Source: Prevotellaceae bacterium UBA1720
GTDB taxonomy: Bacteria; Bacteroidota; Bacteroidia; Bacteroidales; Bacteroidaceae
Assembly: GCA_002317475.1 (NCBI GenBank)
Contig: DCIS01000186.1
Span: 254 to 54,826 of the forward strand
Reading direction: 5' to 3'
Length of the DNA stretch: 54,573 bases
Shown here: one piece after another, positions 15,646 through 23,932 of the stretch
How the letters are laid out: every line of letters starts with the position of its first letter
Numbering within the stretch: the stretch's first letter is position 1
Program-made: the position numbers and the translations under genes
The notes under the pieces: generated by a model
What the model saw: only the letters and a program-made list of their open reading frames with translations
The model's database searches: none
Told to the model about the DNA's origin: nothing

Positions 15646-17850
15646 ATGAAAACTTTTATTGCTTCAGTTTTGTTCCTTTCAGGCATTCTAAATGCCGAAG
15701 GACAAAACATCACGTTCAGTCATGCGCATGGTTTTTATAACAAAACCTTCAACCTGAGTTTATCCTTAGACAACAACGAATTGACTGAAAATCAGTCTAT
15801 CAGGTACACAACTGATGGTTCCGTTCCAACTCTCGAGAGTGCACTTTACAGTAACAGTCTCAAAATCAGCCACAACACTATTCTCCGAGCAGCTCTTTTC
15901 GACACAGATACGATTGCTTCCCCCATCGCCACTGCCACCTATCTGTTTGAAAAGGATATTCTGGAGCAAGGCAACAGCCCTGAAGGCTATCCCGATACAT
16001 GGGGACCCTATTGTGACATTGACGGCATAGCAACGGCCGACTATGAGATGGACCCGAAAATGACGTCTGACCAACAATTGCGCTCCAAGATAACGGACGG
16101 ACTCACAGCTATCCCTACCCTATCCATCGTGACAGACAAGGATCATTTCTTCAATCAAGAGATAGACGAGGAGACGGGTGGCATATACATCTACACCGGT
16201 GCCCCAACTGGACCTGGTACAGGAAGAAACTGGGAGAGACCCATATCTATGGAGTTGTTTGGAGGTACCCAGGAACACGACTTGACGGTTGATTGCGGCA
16301 TAAAGATCCATGGTGGACATAGTCGTCTACCTGAGAAAACGCCAAAGCATTCCCTACGCTTGATGTTCAAAAGTAAATATGGTCCAAGCAAACTGAAATA
16401 CAGACTTTTTGGCGAAGAAGGACCCAAGAAGTTTGACCAACTGATCCTGAGATGTGCTTTCGGCAACACCTGGCAACACTGGGATTCGACCAACCGCAAA
16501 CGTGCACAATATGCTCGCGACATGTGGGCTCGCAACATACAACGACTCATGGGACAACCCTCCTCGCGAGGACTTTACGTGCACGTCTACCTCAACGGTA
16601 TGTACTGGGGATTGTATAACATTGCCGAACGAATAGACGACTACTACTGTAGTTCCAATTTCGGAGGTGAACGTGAGGACTATGACGTGATAAAGGTTGA
16701 GGAGTACAAGAGCGGCCATACCATAGAGGCTGGCGACGGAGACCTGACCACGTGGAACCAGATGGTGGAGATGGCCGAGAAAGCTGCCACATCACACGCA
16801 GCTTTTGCCAAGATACAAGGACTCACCACCAAAGGTGAGAAAAGCGAAACAGACGTACCACTGCTGGATGTCAACAACTTCATTGACTTCATGCTGATAA
16901 ACCAGTATGGTGGTAACACCGACTGGGATCATCACAACTGGCTTGCTTTCCGTAACAGGACAAATCCAGAGACAGGCTTTCGATTCATCTGCTGGGATTC
17001 CGAACTGATCTTCGGCGACGTCAACCAAAACGTCCTAAATACAGTAAACAATGGGGCACCCACCTACATTCTCAGCCAATTGATGCAGAATGTGGGGTTC
17101 AAGCATCAATACCTTGACCGAGCCTATCAGTTACTGGTAAAACGAGGAGGACTGCTCACCCCCGAGAAGGTGGAAGAGGTATGGGACAGTCTGTACCATA
17201 TTATTGAACTGCCCCTGTATGATGAAGCCGCAAGATGGGGTGACTACCGCAGAGATGTGCATCCCTACAATTCGAGGGGCGACCTATATACCGTAGACGG
17301 CAGATTCATGACTGAGCGCAACCGATTGAAAACTAAATACTTCCCCGTACGCACGCAAACATTATTAAATCAAATTACGGCAAAAGAATGGACATTTGAA
17401 GCCTCCATTCCAAAAATTAAGATAAATGGTGTGGAGGATGAGGATACAGACACTATATCCTTTGGCGATGTTTTGACACTCAAGCAGGATGGCATAGGTT
17501 ATTTTACCATTGACGGTTCGGCACCTGTCACATGGCTTTCCACCAATACCGGAAAGATTGGCAAGACTACCACTCGCTATAGTGGCAAGAACCTCCTGGC
17601 CAACTATGACTGGAGCCAAGGCCCGAACGTTACTGTACGTGCCATCACACGTGGCACCAATGACTGGAGCATCACTATGGAGCGCACCTTCTACGTGAAA
17701 GACATTCCAGATGGAATAGGCGATCTGATTGCCACTTCGCCCACCTCATCCGTTGGTATCTTCGACCTCTCTGGCCGCCACCTTCCCGAAAACTCCACTT
17801 TACCAAGGGGTCTTTATATAATCAATGGCAAGAAGGTGATGATAAAGTAA
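15646..17850 (+). CDS. Secreted CotH-kinase family protein with chitobiase-like domain and sorting-type C-terminus
   Basis: The 734-residue protein has a signal peptide (to about residue 20), an N-terminal chitobiase/hexosaminidase C-terminal-like beta domain (SIRYTTDGSVPTLESALYS, residues 50-95), and a large CotH domain: IKIHGGHSRLPEKTPKHSLRL, GLYNIAERIDDYY, and GNTDWDHHNWLAFRN with FICWDSELIFG. A second beta-sandwich (GYFTIDGSAP) follows. CotH proteins are kinase-fold enzymes; the spore-coat CotH phosphorylates protein. The last 35 residues (GIFDLSGRHL ... GLYIINGKKVMIK) look like a type IX-like secretion/anchoring tail of Bacteroidota. It likely works outside the cell; the substrate is unknown. 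Confidence 0.92.
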   Translation: MKTFIASVLFLSGILNAEGQNITFSHAHGFYNKTFNLSLSLDNNELTENQSIRYTTDGSVPTLESALYSNSLKISHNTILRAALFDTDTIASPIATATYLFEKDILEQGNSPEGYPDTWGPYCDIDGIATADYEMDPKMTSDQQLRSKITDGLTAIPTLSIVTDKDHFFNQEIDEETGGIYIYTGAPTGPGTGRNWERPISMELFGGTQEHDLTVDCGIKIHGGHSRLPEKTPKHSLRLMFKSKYGPSKLKYRLFGEEGPKKFDQLILRCAFGNTWQHWDSTNRKRAQYARDMWARNIQRLMGQPSSRGLYVHVYLNGMYWGLYNIAERIDDYYCSSNFGGEREDYDVIKVEEYKSGHTIEAGDGDLTTWNQMVEMAEKAATSHAAFAKIQGLTTKGEKSETDVPLLDVNNFIDFMLINQYGGNTDWDHHNWLAFRNRTNPETGFRFICWDSELIFGDVNQNVLNTVNNGAPTYILSQLMQNVGFKHQYLDRAYQLLVKRGGLLTPEKVEEVWDSLYHIIELPLYDEAARWGDYRRDVHPYNSRGDLYTVDGRFMTERNRLKTKYFPVRTQTLLNQITAKEWTFEASIPKIKINGVEDEDTDTISFGDVLTLKQDGIGYFTIDGSAPVTWLSTNTGKIGKTTTRYSGKNLLANYDWSQGPNVTVRAITRGTNDWSITMERTFYVKDIPDGIGDLIATSPTSSVGIFDLSGRHLPENSTLPRGLYIINGKKVMIK

Positions 17851-17913
17851 TTCTGGCACTCAAACACACTACTTAATATGGTTTTTCTTCCGTAATGGTT
17901 CCGAAATAGCATC

Positions 17914-17951
17914 GCGGAACCTTCGCGGATCCTTCGCGGAACCTTCGCGGA
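17914..17951. repeat. Short tandem array, 11-bp unit
   Basis: GCGGAACCTTC begins at 17914, 17925 (with one change, GCGGATCCTTC), 17936 and 17947 (partial). The period is exactly 11 bases. It is in the 300-base gap between CotH and the efflux operon, just before the CTAG array. Confidence 0.85.
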
Positions 17952-17977
17952 ATACACGTATAGATACTAAGATTGTA

Positions 17978-18071
17978 CTAGGACACTATTAAAGAACCTA
18001 GGAAGCACTAGGTAGACCTAGCAAAACCTAGAAAGACCTAGGAAAACCTAGAAAAATCTAGTTTGAGCTAG
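17978..18071. repeat. Helically phased CTAG array 1 (10-bp period)
   Basis: CTAG occurs at 17978, 17998, 18008, 18018, 18028, 18038, 18048, 18058 and 18068, all in the same 10-base register (the 17988 position is degenerate). Between the CTAGs are mostly A-rich stretches such as AAAAAC. A 26-base core at 18027-18052 recurs, reverse complemented, in the second array near 41401. Confidence 0.9.
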
Positions 18072-18093
18072 AAAATACAAGAATGCGCTCATT

Positions 18094-18108
18094 TGCAACT
18101 TGGTTGCA
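18094..18108. promoter_or_regulatory. Perfect inverted repeat (candidate operator) of the metal-efflux operon
   Basis: TGCAAC-TTG-GTTGCA is a perfect 6-base inverted repeat overlapping the likely -33 region of the promoter whose -7 box TACCTTTG is at 18121-18128. Position and symmetry fit a dimeric metal-responsive repressor such as a Fur/Zur-type protein; the identity of the regulator is inference. Confidence 0.6.
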
Positions 18109-18120
18109 CGATCTCTTTCG

Positions 18121-18128
18121 TACCTTTG
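18121..18128 (+). promoter_or_regulatory. -7 box of the RND efflux operon
   Basis: TACCTTTG matches TAnnTTTG; TTG at 18100-18102 is 18 bases upstream. The start would be near 18135, giving a short leader before the ATG at 18151. Confidence 0.6.
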
Positions 18129-18150
18129 CATCAGAAATAAACAATAAGGT

Positions 18151-19395
18151 ATGAAAAAGACTGGAATTTATCATCGCGTCAGCCTCATTATGAGTGCTTT
18201 ACACCATCACAGCAAGGTAGTACTCACGTCTGCTGGGTTATGTTTCATAGGAACCATCTGTCTCATTTCGTGTGGCTCTCATCATGACGGAGATCACGAT
18301 GAGAACGATGGACATGATCATGGCAAGGAGTTGCTTAGTCATGATGATGAGGACGGTGAAGGACACTCCGATGAGATAGTCCTAGAGGCAGCAAAGGCCA
18401 AGGCTGCAGGTATAGAGGTGGAGAAGATCCAACCAGAGGCTTTCCACGGCGTCATCCACACCAGCGGCAGTGTATTGGCAGCCTCTTGTGACGAGACTAC
18501 CGTTGTGGCAACCATCAGCGGACGTGTGGGTCAGACGGGACATATCTCTGAAGGCATGAAGATAGAGAGCGGCATGAAACTGTTCTCGCTGACCCTGGGA
18601 GACATACAGGTGGCAGACGGCGACCCAATCCAACGTGCACGCATTGCCTACGAAAAAGCGAAACGTGAATACGAACGCGCAGAGACGTTGGTAAAGGATC
18701 AGATAGTAAGCGAGAAGGATTTCCAACTGGCTAAGGCAGAATATGAGGAAGCCAAATTGACGTATGAATCGGTAAAGCAGAGCCGTAGTACTGGGGGCGT
18801 GATAGTGAAGGCTCCACGTGGTGGCTATGTAAAGCAGAACCTGGTTAAAGAGGGTGATTACGTTGAGGCAGGCCAGCCACTCATGGTTATTACTCAAAAC
18901 CAGCACCTCTACCTCCGCGCTGAGGTTCCGGAACGTTACTGGAGCACCCTTTCGCGCATCACCTGTGCCAAGTTCCGTACCAGTTACAGCGAGAAACTCT
19001 ATGACATCACCGATATGGGTGGACACGTGCAAAGCTATGCACATTCTGCCTCACCTGGCAGTGCATACCTACCCATCATCTTTGAGTTCAACAACACGGG
19101 GGATGTTGTTCAGGGCAGCTATGCCGAGATTTTCCTGATCACTGATGAAAAGAAGAATGCTATGACCATACCACTTACGGCACTCACCGAGGAACAAGGC
19201 ATACACTATATTTATATTCGCGTGGACGAAGATGGATACCGCAAGCAAGTGGTCACCCTTGGCCAGAATGACGGTGTACGCGTAGAGGTACTCCAGGGAT
19301 TGGAAGGTGGCGAAGAGGTTGTGGTAAAGGGTGCCATACAGGTAAAACTGGCCTCTGCAAGCAATGCTATTCCTGCACACACTCACAATCATTAA
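18151..19395 (+). CDS. Heavy-metal RND efflux periplasmic adaptor (CzcB/CusB-like), His-rich
   Basis: The 414-residue lipoprotein (lipobox LIS-Cys41) has a His/Asp-rich segment at residues 44-80 (many HD and DH pairs) and a His-rich C-terminal end (HTHNH). The body is a membrane fusion protein: barrel-sandwich start VATISGRVGQTGHISEGMKI, coiled-coil hairpin around residues 165-215 (YEKAKREYERAETLVKDQIV), lipoyl return strand VKAPRGGYVKQNLVKEGDYV and a beta-barrel. It links the pump to the outer-membrane channel. The His-rich ends suggest capture of divalent metals such as zinc or copper in the periplasm. It is the first gene of a three-gene operon with a probable operator at 18094-18108. Confidence 0.93.
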   Translation: MKKTGIYHRVSLIMSALHHHSKVVLTSAGLCFIGTICLISCGSHHDGDHDENDGHDHGKELLSHDDEDGEGHSDEIVLEAAKAKAAGIEVEKIQPEAFHGVIHTSGSVLAASCDETTVVATISGRVGQTGHISEGMKIESGMKLFSLTLGDIQVADGDPIQRARIAYEKAKREYERAETLVKDQIVSEKDFQLAKAEYEEAKLTYESVKQSRSTGGVIVKAPRGGYVKQNLVKEGDYVEAGQPLMVITQNQHLYLRAEVPERYWSTLSRITCAKFRTSYSEKLYDITDMGGHVQSYAHSASPGSAYLPIIFEFNNTGDVVQGSYAEIFLITDEKKNAMTIPLTALTEEQGIHYIYIRVDEDGYRKQVVTLGQNDGVRVEVLQGLEGGEEVVVKGAIQVKLASASNAIPAHTHNH

Positions 19396-19439
19396 TGGTG
19401 GATTTTTATGGTTGAAGGCGAACGTAAATAAGGAGAACA

Positions 19440-22400
19440 ATGTTAGACAAGATAATAAAATTCTCGCTGAGTAACAGGATGTTAGTGGTTGTGACCGCAC
19501 TCATCCTGACGGGAGTGGGTATCTGGAGCACACTTAACACTGAGGTGGATGTTTTTCCCGACCTCAATGCCCCTACAGTAGTAGTGATGACCGAAGCTGG
19601 AGGTATGGCTTCGGAGGAGGTGGAGCAACTCGTGACAACACCCATCGAAACAGCAGTAAACGGTGCTACAGGGGTGAGACGTGTTCGTTCGCAGAGTACT
19701 AACGGATTTAGCGTGGTATGGGTGGAATTTGACTGGGATACAGAGATTTATCTGGCGCGTCAGATTGTCAATGAGAAACTCTCGGGCATCGGTGAAGTTC
19801 TGCCTCAGGGTACCAGTACCCCTGTTATGGGTCCTCAATCCAGTATTCTGGGCGAGATGCTCATTGTCTCGCTCACCAGCGACACCACATCCCTACTCGA
19901 CCTCCGCACCTTGGCCGATTGGGTCATTCGTCCACAACTGCTTTCAACGGGTGGAGTGGCACAGGTCAGCGTACACGGTGGAGATATCAAGGAATACCAG
20001 ATTCTGCTCAATCCCAATAAGATGCGACATTATGGCGTTTCGCTGAGCGAGGTGATGGAGGCTACGCGTGGCATGAACGACAACCAGAGTGGAGGTGTCG
20101 TATCGGCCTATGGAAATGAATATATCGTGCGTGGCATCAGTTCAACGAACGAACTGGACGAAATGGCTTCGTGCGTTGTACGCAAAGGGGTCAGCGAGGA
20201 CGACATGATTACCCTGGGGGACATTGCAGACCTCCGCATTGGCGCACAGCAACCAAAGTTGGGTGTAGCCTCAGAGAAGGGACATCCTGCCGTATTGCTT
20301 ACCGTCACCAAACAGCCCAATACCGGAACTATTGAATTGACTGACAAACTAGACAAGACCTTACACGAACTAACTGAAAATCTGCCTTCTGACGTACATG
20401 TCAGCACCGACATCTTCCGTCAGGCAGACTTTATCGATAGTTCTATCAATAATGTCAAGCGAAGTCTGATAGAGGGTGCTTTCTTCGTTGTCATCATCCT
20501 CTTCCTCTTTCTGGCCAATGTACGCACTACGGTCATCTCAATCATCACCATCCCATTGGCTTTCCTGGTCTCAGTTATCGTACTACATCTGATGCATATC
20601 GGTATCAACACCATGACATTAGGTGGATTGGCTATTGCCATCGGTTCGTTGGTGGATGATGCCATCGTAGACGTGGAGAATGTCTGGAAAAAGATGTTGA
20701 ACGTTGTACCACAACCATCAAACGATAACTCTTCTGCAACTCTCAGTACCACAGATTCTCTCTCCCCCTTAAAGGGGTTTGAGGGTTATCTCAATCTCAT
20801 CTATCAGGCATCACGCGAGGTACGTATGCCTATCCTCTACTCTACCCTGATTATCATCACCAGTTTCTTGCCTCTATTCTTCCTAGACGGTATGGAGGGA
20901 CGTATGCTCATCCCCCTTGGAATAGCCTTTATCACGGCCCTTTTTGCCTCTACGGTCGTGGCTCTGACTTTGACTCCAGTGCTCTGCAGTTACCTGCTGC
21001 GTCCACATGACGAGAAGGAGAGCGAGAGCCGTGTGGCAAAGATGCTGAAGAAGGCATACGAAAAGATGTTGGTCTGGGTACTCAGCCACAAGCATTCTTT
21101 CCTTGGTGTGACAGCCGTTCTCCTGGTCGGGGCCATCATCACATTCTTTACTCTGGGAAGCAGTTTCCTACCAGGATTCAACGAGGGCAGCTTCACAATC
21201 AATATCAGTTCGATACCAGGAATTTCGCTCGAGGAGAGTGACTCCATCGGTCGAAGAGCAGAGATGTTGTTGCTGGAAGTACCTGAAATTAAGACCGTTG
21301 CACGTAAGACAGGACGTGCCGAACTAGACGAACATGCTCTGGGGGTCAATGTATGTGAACTGGAGGCTCCCTTTGAACTAAAGGACCGTTCGCATCAGGA
21401 GGTATTGGCAGATATCCGTCAACGACTATCTGTCATCGTGGGGGCAAATATCGAGATTGGCCAGCCTATCTCACACCGCATCGACGCTATGCTGTCGGGT
21501 ACACAAGCCAGTATTGCCATCAAACTGTTTGGTACGGATCTCAACCGCATGTTCAATCTCGGTAATGAGATCAAAGAGGCTATCGAGGATGTGCCAGGCA
21601 TAGCAGACCTGAATGTCGAACAACAGGTTGAACGACCGGAGTTGAAGATTCGTCCTCGCCGTGAACTCCTGGCTCGTAATGGCATCACCATGCCCGAGTT
21701 CAACGAGTGTATCAGCGTGGGTATGGCCGGGGAAACTGTATCGCAGGTTTATGAAGGAGGACGCAGCTACAACCTCGTAGTTCGTTCTGCCGAGAACGAG
21801 ATGCCCTTCACCGACTTTCTTATCTCCTCAGCAGAGGGTAAGATGGTGCCTCTGAGCACGGTTTCAAAGATAGAATCGTCTGCCGGCCCCAACACCATCA
21901 ATCGTGAGAATGTGCAACGCAAGATAGTCATTTCTGCTAATACGAACGGACGAGATGTGGGTAGCGTTGTGGCAGACATCCAAAAGCGATTGGGCAACAA
22001 GATCACCTTACCAGAAGGATACCGCATTGAATATGGCGGGCAGTTCGAGAGCCAGTCACGTGCTAGTCGTATGCTCTCCTGGCTCTGCATAGGTAGTCTT
22101 GTCATCATCCTTTTACTGCTTTACATGCAGTTCCGTGACCTGAAGGACAGTCTCACCATTCTACTCAACCTACCTCTTGCCCTCATTGGTGGAGTCTTTG
22201 CCATAGCACTCACTACAGGCGAGGTCAGTATTCCCGCCATCATTGGCTTCATCTCACTCTTTGGTATTGCCACACGAAACGGTATGTTGCTCATTACCGA
22301 ATATGGCAATCGGATAAAGGAAGGGGGCTGTACGCTTCGTGAGGCCATCATACAAGGCTCACTGTCACGCCTCAATCCTATCCTTATGACTGCTCTCACC

Positions 22401-22574
22401 TCTGCTCTGGCTCTCGTGCCCTTGGCCCTTGGTGGTGATCTCCCAGGTAACGAGATTCAGAGCCCTATGGCCAAGGTAATACTGGGAGGTTTGATCTCCT
22501 CTACCCTGCTCAATGCTTTCATCATACCTATTGTCTACGAATCACTTCGTAAACGCAAAACAACTAACAAGTAG
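19440..22574 (+). CDS. Heavy-metal RND efflux pump (CzcA/CusA-like)
   Basis: The 1044-residue inner-membrane pump has the RND layout: helix 1 (MLVVVTALILTGVGIWST), a large periplasmic loop, helices 2-6, a second periplasmic loop and helices 7-12. The family signature in helix 4 reads AIGSLVDDAIVDVENVWKKM, with the proton-relay Asp pair. It exports metal ions in exchange for protons, together with the adaptor upstream and the TolC-like protein downstream (45 and 4 bases apart). The usual cation specificity motifs do not allow a firm choice between zinc/cobalt and copper/silver. An insertion of about 25 residues after VWKKM (NDNSSATLSTTDSLSPLKGF) looks like an intergenic repeat read in frame. 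Confidence 0.95.
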   Translation: MLDKIIKFSLSNRMLVVVTALILTGVGIWSTLNTEVDVFPDLNAPTVVVMTEAGGMASEEVEQLVTTPIETAVNGATGVRRVRSQSTNGFSVVWVEFDWDTEIYLARQIVNEKLSGIGEVLPQGTSTPVMGPQSSILGEMLIVSLTSDTTSLLDLRTLADWVIRPQLLSTGGVAQVSVHGGDIKEYQILLNPNKMRHYGVSLSEVMEATRGMNDNQSGGVVSAYGNEYIVRGISSTNELDEMASCVVRKGVSEDDMITLGDIADLRIGAQQPKLGVASEKGHPAVLLTVTKQPNTGTIELTDKLDKTLHELTENLPSDVHVSTDIFRQADFIDSSINNVKRSLIEGAFFVVIILFLFLANVRTTVISIITIPLAFLVSVIVLHLMHIGINTMTLGGLAIAIGSLVDDAIVDVENVWKKMLNVVPQPSNDNSSATLSTTDSLSPLKGFEGYLNLIYQASREVRMPILYSTLIIITSFLPLFFLDGMEGRMLIPLGIAFITALFASTVVALTLTPVLCSYLLRPHDEKESESRVAKMLKKAYEKMLVWVLSHKHSFLGVTAVLLVGAIITFFTLGSSFLPGFNEGSFTINISSIPGISLEESDSIGRRAEMLLLEVPEIKTVARKTGRAELDEHALGVNVCELEAPFELKDRSHQEVLADIRQRLSVIVGANIEIGQPISHRIDAMLSGTQASIAIKLFGTDLNRMFNLGNEIKEAIEDVPGIADLNVEQQVERPELKIRPRRELLARNGITMPEFNECISVGMAGETVSQVYEGGRSYNLVVRSAENEMPFTDFLISSAEGKMVPLSTVSKIESSAGPNTINRENVQRKIVISANTNGRDVGSVVADIQKRLGNKITLPEGYRIEYGGQFESQSRASRMLSWLCIGSLVIILLLLYMQFRDLKDSLTILLNLPLALIGGVFAIALTTGEVSIPAIIGFISLFGIATRNGMLLITEYGNRIKEGGCTLREAIIQGSLSRLNPILMTALTSALALVPLALGGDLPGNEIQSPMAKVILGGLISSTLLNAFIIPIVYESLRKRKTTNK
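20755..20790. repeat. CCCCC-TTAAA-GGGG type short palindrome inside the pump gene
   Basis: TCCCCCTTAAAGGGGTTTGA resembles the short G/C-clustered palindromes that sit between genes in this window (33603-33625, 43857-43875). Here it lies in the coding frame and encodes the Leu-Ser-Pro-Leu-Lys-Gly-Phe-Glu-Gly part of a cytoplasmic-loop insertion. Confidence 0.5.
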
Positions 22575-22578
22575 AAAC

Positions 22579-23748
22579 ATGCGCAAGATATTCATTACAG
22601 CACTATTCATTATCCCTGCCACAATACATGCTGACAGGATAGATTCACTGCTACAGGTAATACAGAGCAACAATCTGGAACTGAAAGCACTTTCATGTGA
22701 GAATCAGTCACGTCAGTACGAAATGCAAAGCGAAAACAAAATCGGAGGTCCTACGGTAGAATATAGTCCTTTCTATACGAGAGGGGTGCACGGCATAGCC
22801 AGTAGCGAACTGATTGTATCACAGGAGTTTGAATTCCCCACACGCTATTCACAACGTCGTCAGCAGATCAAATTGCAGACAGAGGCAGACGATAGTCAAT
22901 GGGAAGTAACAAGACGCCAGATTCTGCTTGAGGCACGACTGATTTGCTACGACATCGTGCGTCAGGATCAATTGATTGAATTACTGAACGAAAGATTGAA
23001 GCAAGGAGAGAATACCACCATACTGATACAAAAAAGATTGCAAGTGGGTGACGGAACGGCACTGGAACTGAACAAGGCACGCCTGGAACAGATGCAAACA
23101 GCACAGCAACTGACTGAAGCTAGAAACGAAAGACTGAGACTGGCAAAACAGTTGCAGATACTCAACGGAGGAAAGGAAATAGAGGCAGGTCATCTATCCT
23201 ACCCTACCCCACTTCAAAACCATGAGATTAATCTTGGAGAACTGACACCTTATACCACAGAAAATCTTCCCGAAATTGCACAAGCAGAGAAAACGCTACG
23301 AGCCTCACAAAACAACGAGCGTCTGACCAAGCAAGAATGGTTGCCTAATATTTCAGTGGGTTATCGCAGAAATACTGAAGAGAATGTCAAACTGAATGGA
23401 TTTATGATTGGGGCTTCGTTTCCTCTCTTCAGCAATGCATCAAAACAGAAAGCTGTGCGCAAACAAATCGAGGCGGATAAACTACGCCTGGATAAGACTA
23501 TCCAAGAGGCAGAAACGATGCAGAAGACACGCTACGAGGAACTGGAACTCATGCACAGTGTGTTAGATCATAGCGACACAAGCCTTCTTCATGAAACTCT
23601 TACTTTATTAGACAAGGCATTACAGCACGGTCAGATTTCTGCCCTGGAATACTACATAGAGTGCAACGACATTTATGAAAAGCTTACAAATCACATCAAC
23701 ATGCACGCCGAGTTTGTAAAGCTATATACCGAACTGTATCTCAGATAG
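22579..23748 (+). CDS. TolC-family outer-membrane efflux channel
   Basis: The 389-residue protein has a signal peptide (MRKIFITALFIIPATIHA) and two TolC-type repeats with long amphipathic helices, for example QLIELLNERLKQGENTTI with LQVGDGTALELNKARLEQMQ in the first and ERLTKQEWLPNISVGYRRN followed by GASFPLFSNASKQKA in the second. It forms the outer-membrane duct of the metal-efflux system, as third gene of the operon. The ATG at 22579 is four bases after the pump stop codon and is followed directly by the signal peptide; an earlier in-frame ATG at 22513 lies inside the pump gene and is rejected. Confidence 0.93.
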   Translation: MRKIFITALFIIPATIHADRIDSLLQVIQSNNLELKALSCENQSRQYEMQSENKIGGPTVEYSPFYTRGVHGIASSELIVSQEFEFPTRYSQRRQQIKLQTEADDSQWEVTRRQILLEARLICYDIVRQDQLIELLNERLKQGENTTILIQKRLQVGDGTALELNKARLEQMQTAQQLTEARNERLRLAKQLQILNGGKEIEAGHLSYPTPLQNHEINLGELTPYTTENLPEIAQAEKTLRASQNNERLTKQEWLPNISVGYRRNTEENVKLNGFMIGASFPLFSNASKQKAVRKQIEADKLRLDKTIQEAETMQKTRYEELELMHSVLDHSDTSLLHETLTLLDKALQHGQISALEYYIECNDIYEKLTNHINMHAEFVKLYTELYLR

Positions 23749-23873
23749 ATAGATTCAGGGACCAATTAGAGGCGTATAGGTCAAAATAGATACCTATACG
23801 AAAAACAACGGAATTTGACTTGTTAGGCCTATTAGGACAATTGATGCTTATCTTCTTCCAAAAGACAAAAGTA

Positions 23874-23900
23874 CGCCTGCCTACACAATGTAGACAGGCG
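23874..23900. terminator. Hairpin between the convergent tolC and gdhA genes
   Basis: CGCCTGCCTACA (23874-23885) pairs with TGTAGACAGGCG (23889-23900) with one mismatch around a CAA loop. Flanking runs are AT-rich rather than pure T, so it could end both genes but is not a textbook terminator. Confidence 0.65.
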
Positions 23901-23932
23901 CTAATTATAATAATTAAGTCTATTGTCTATTC

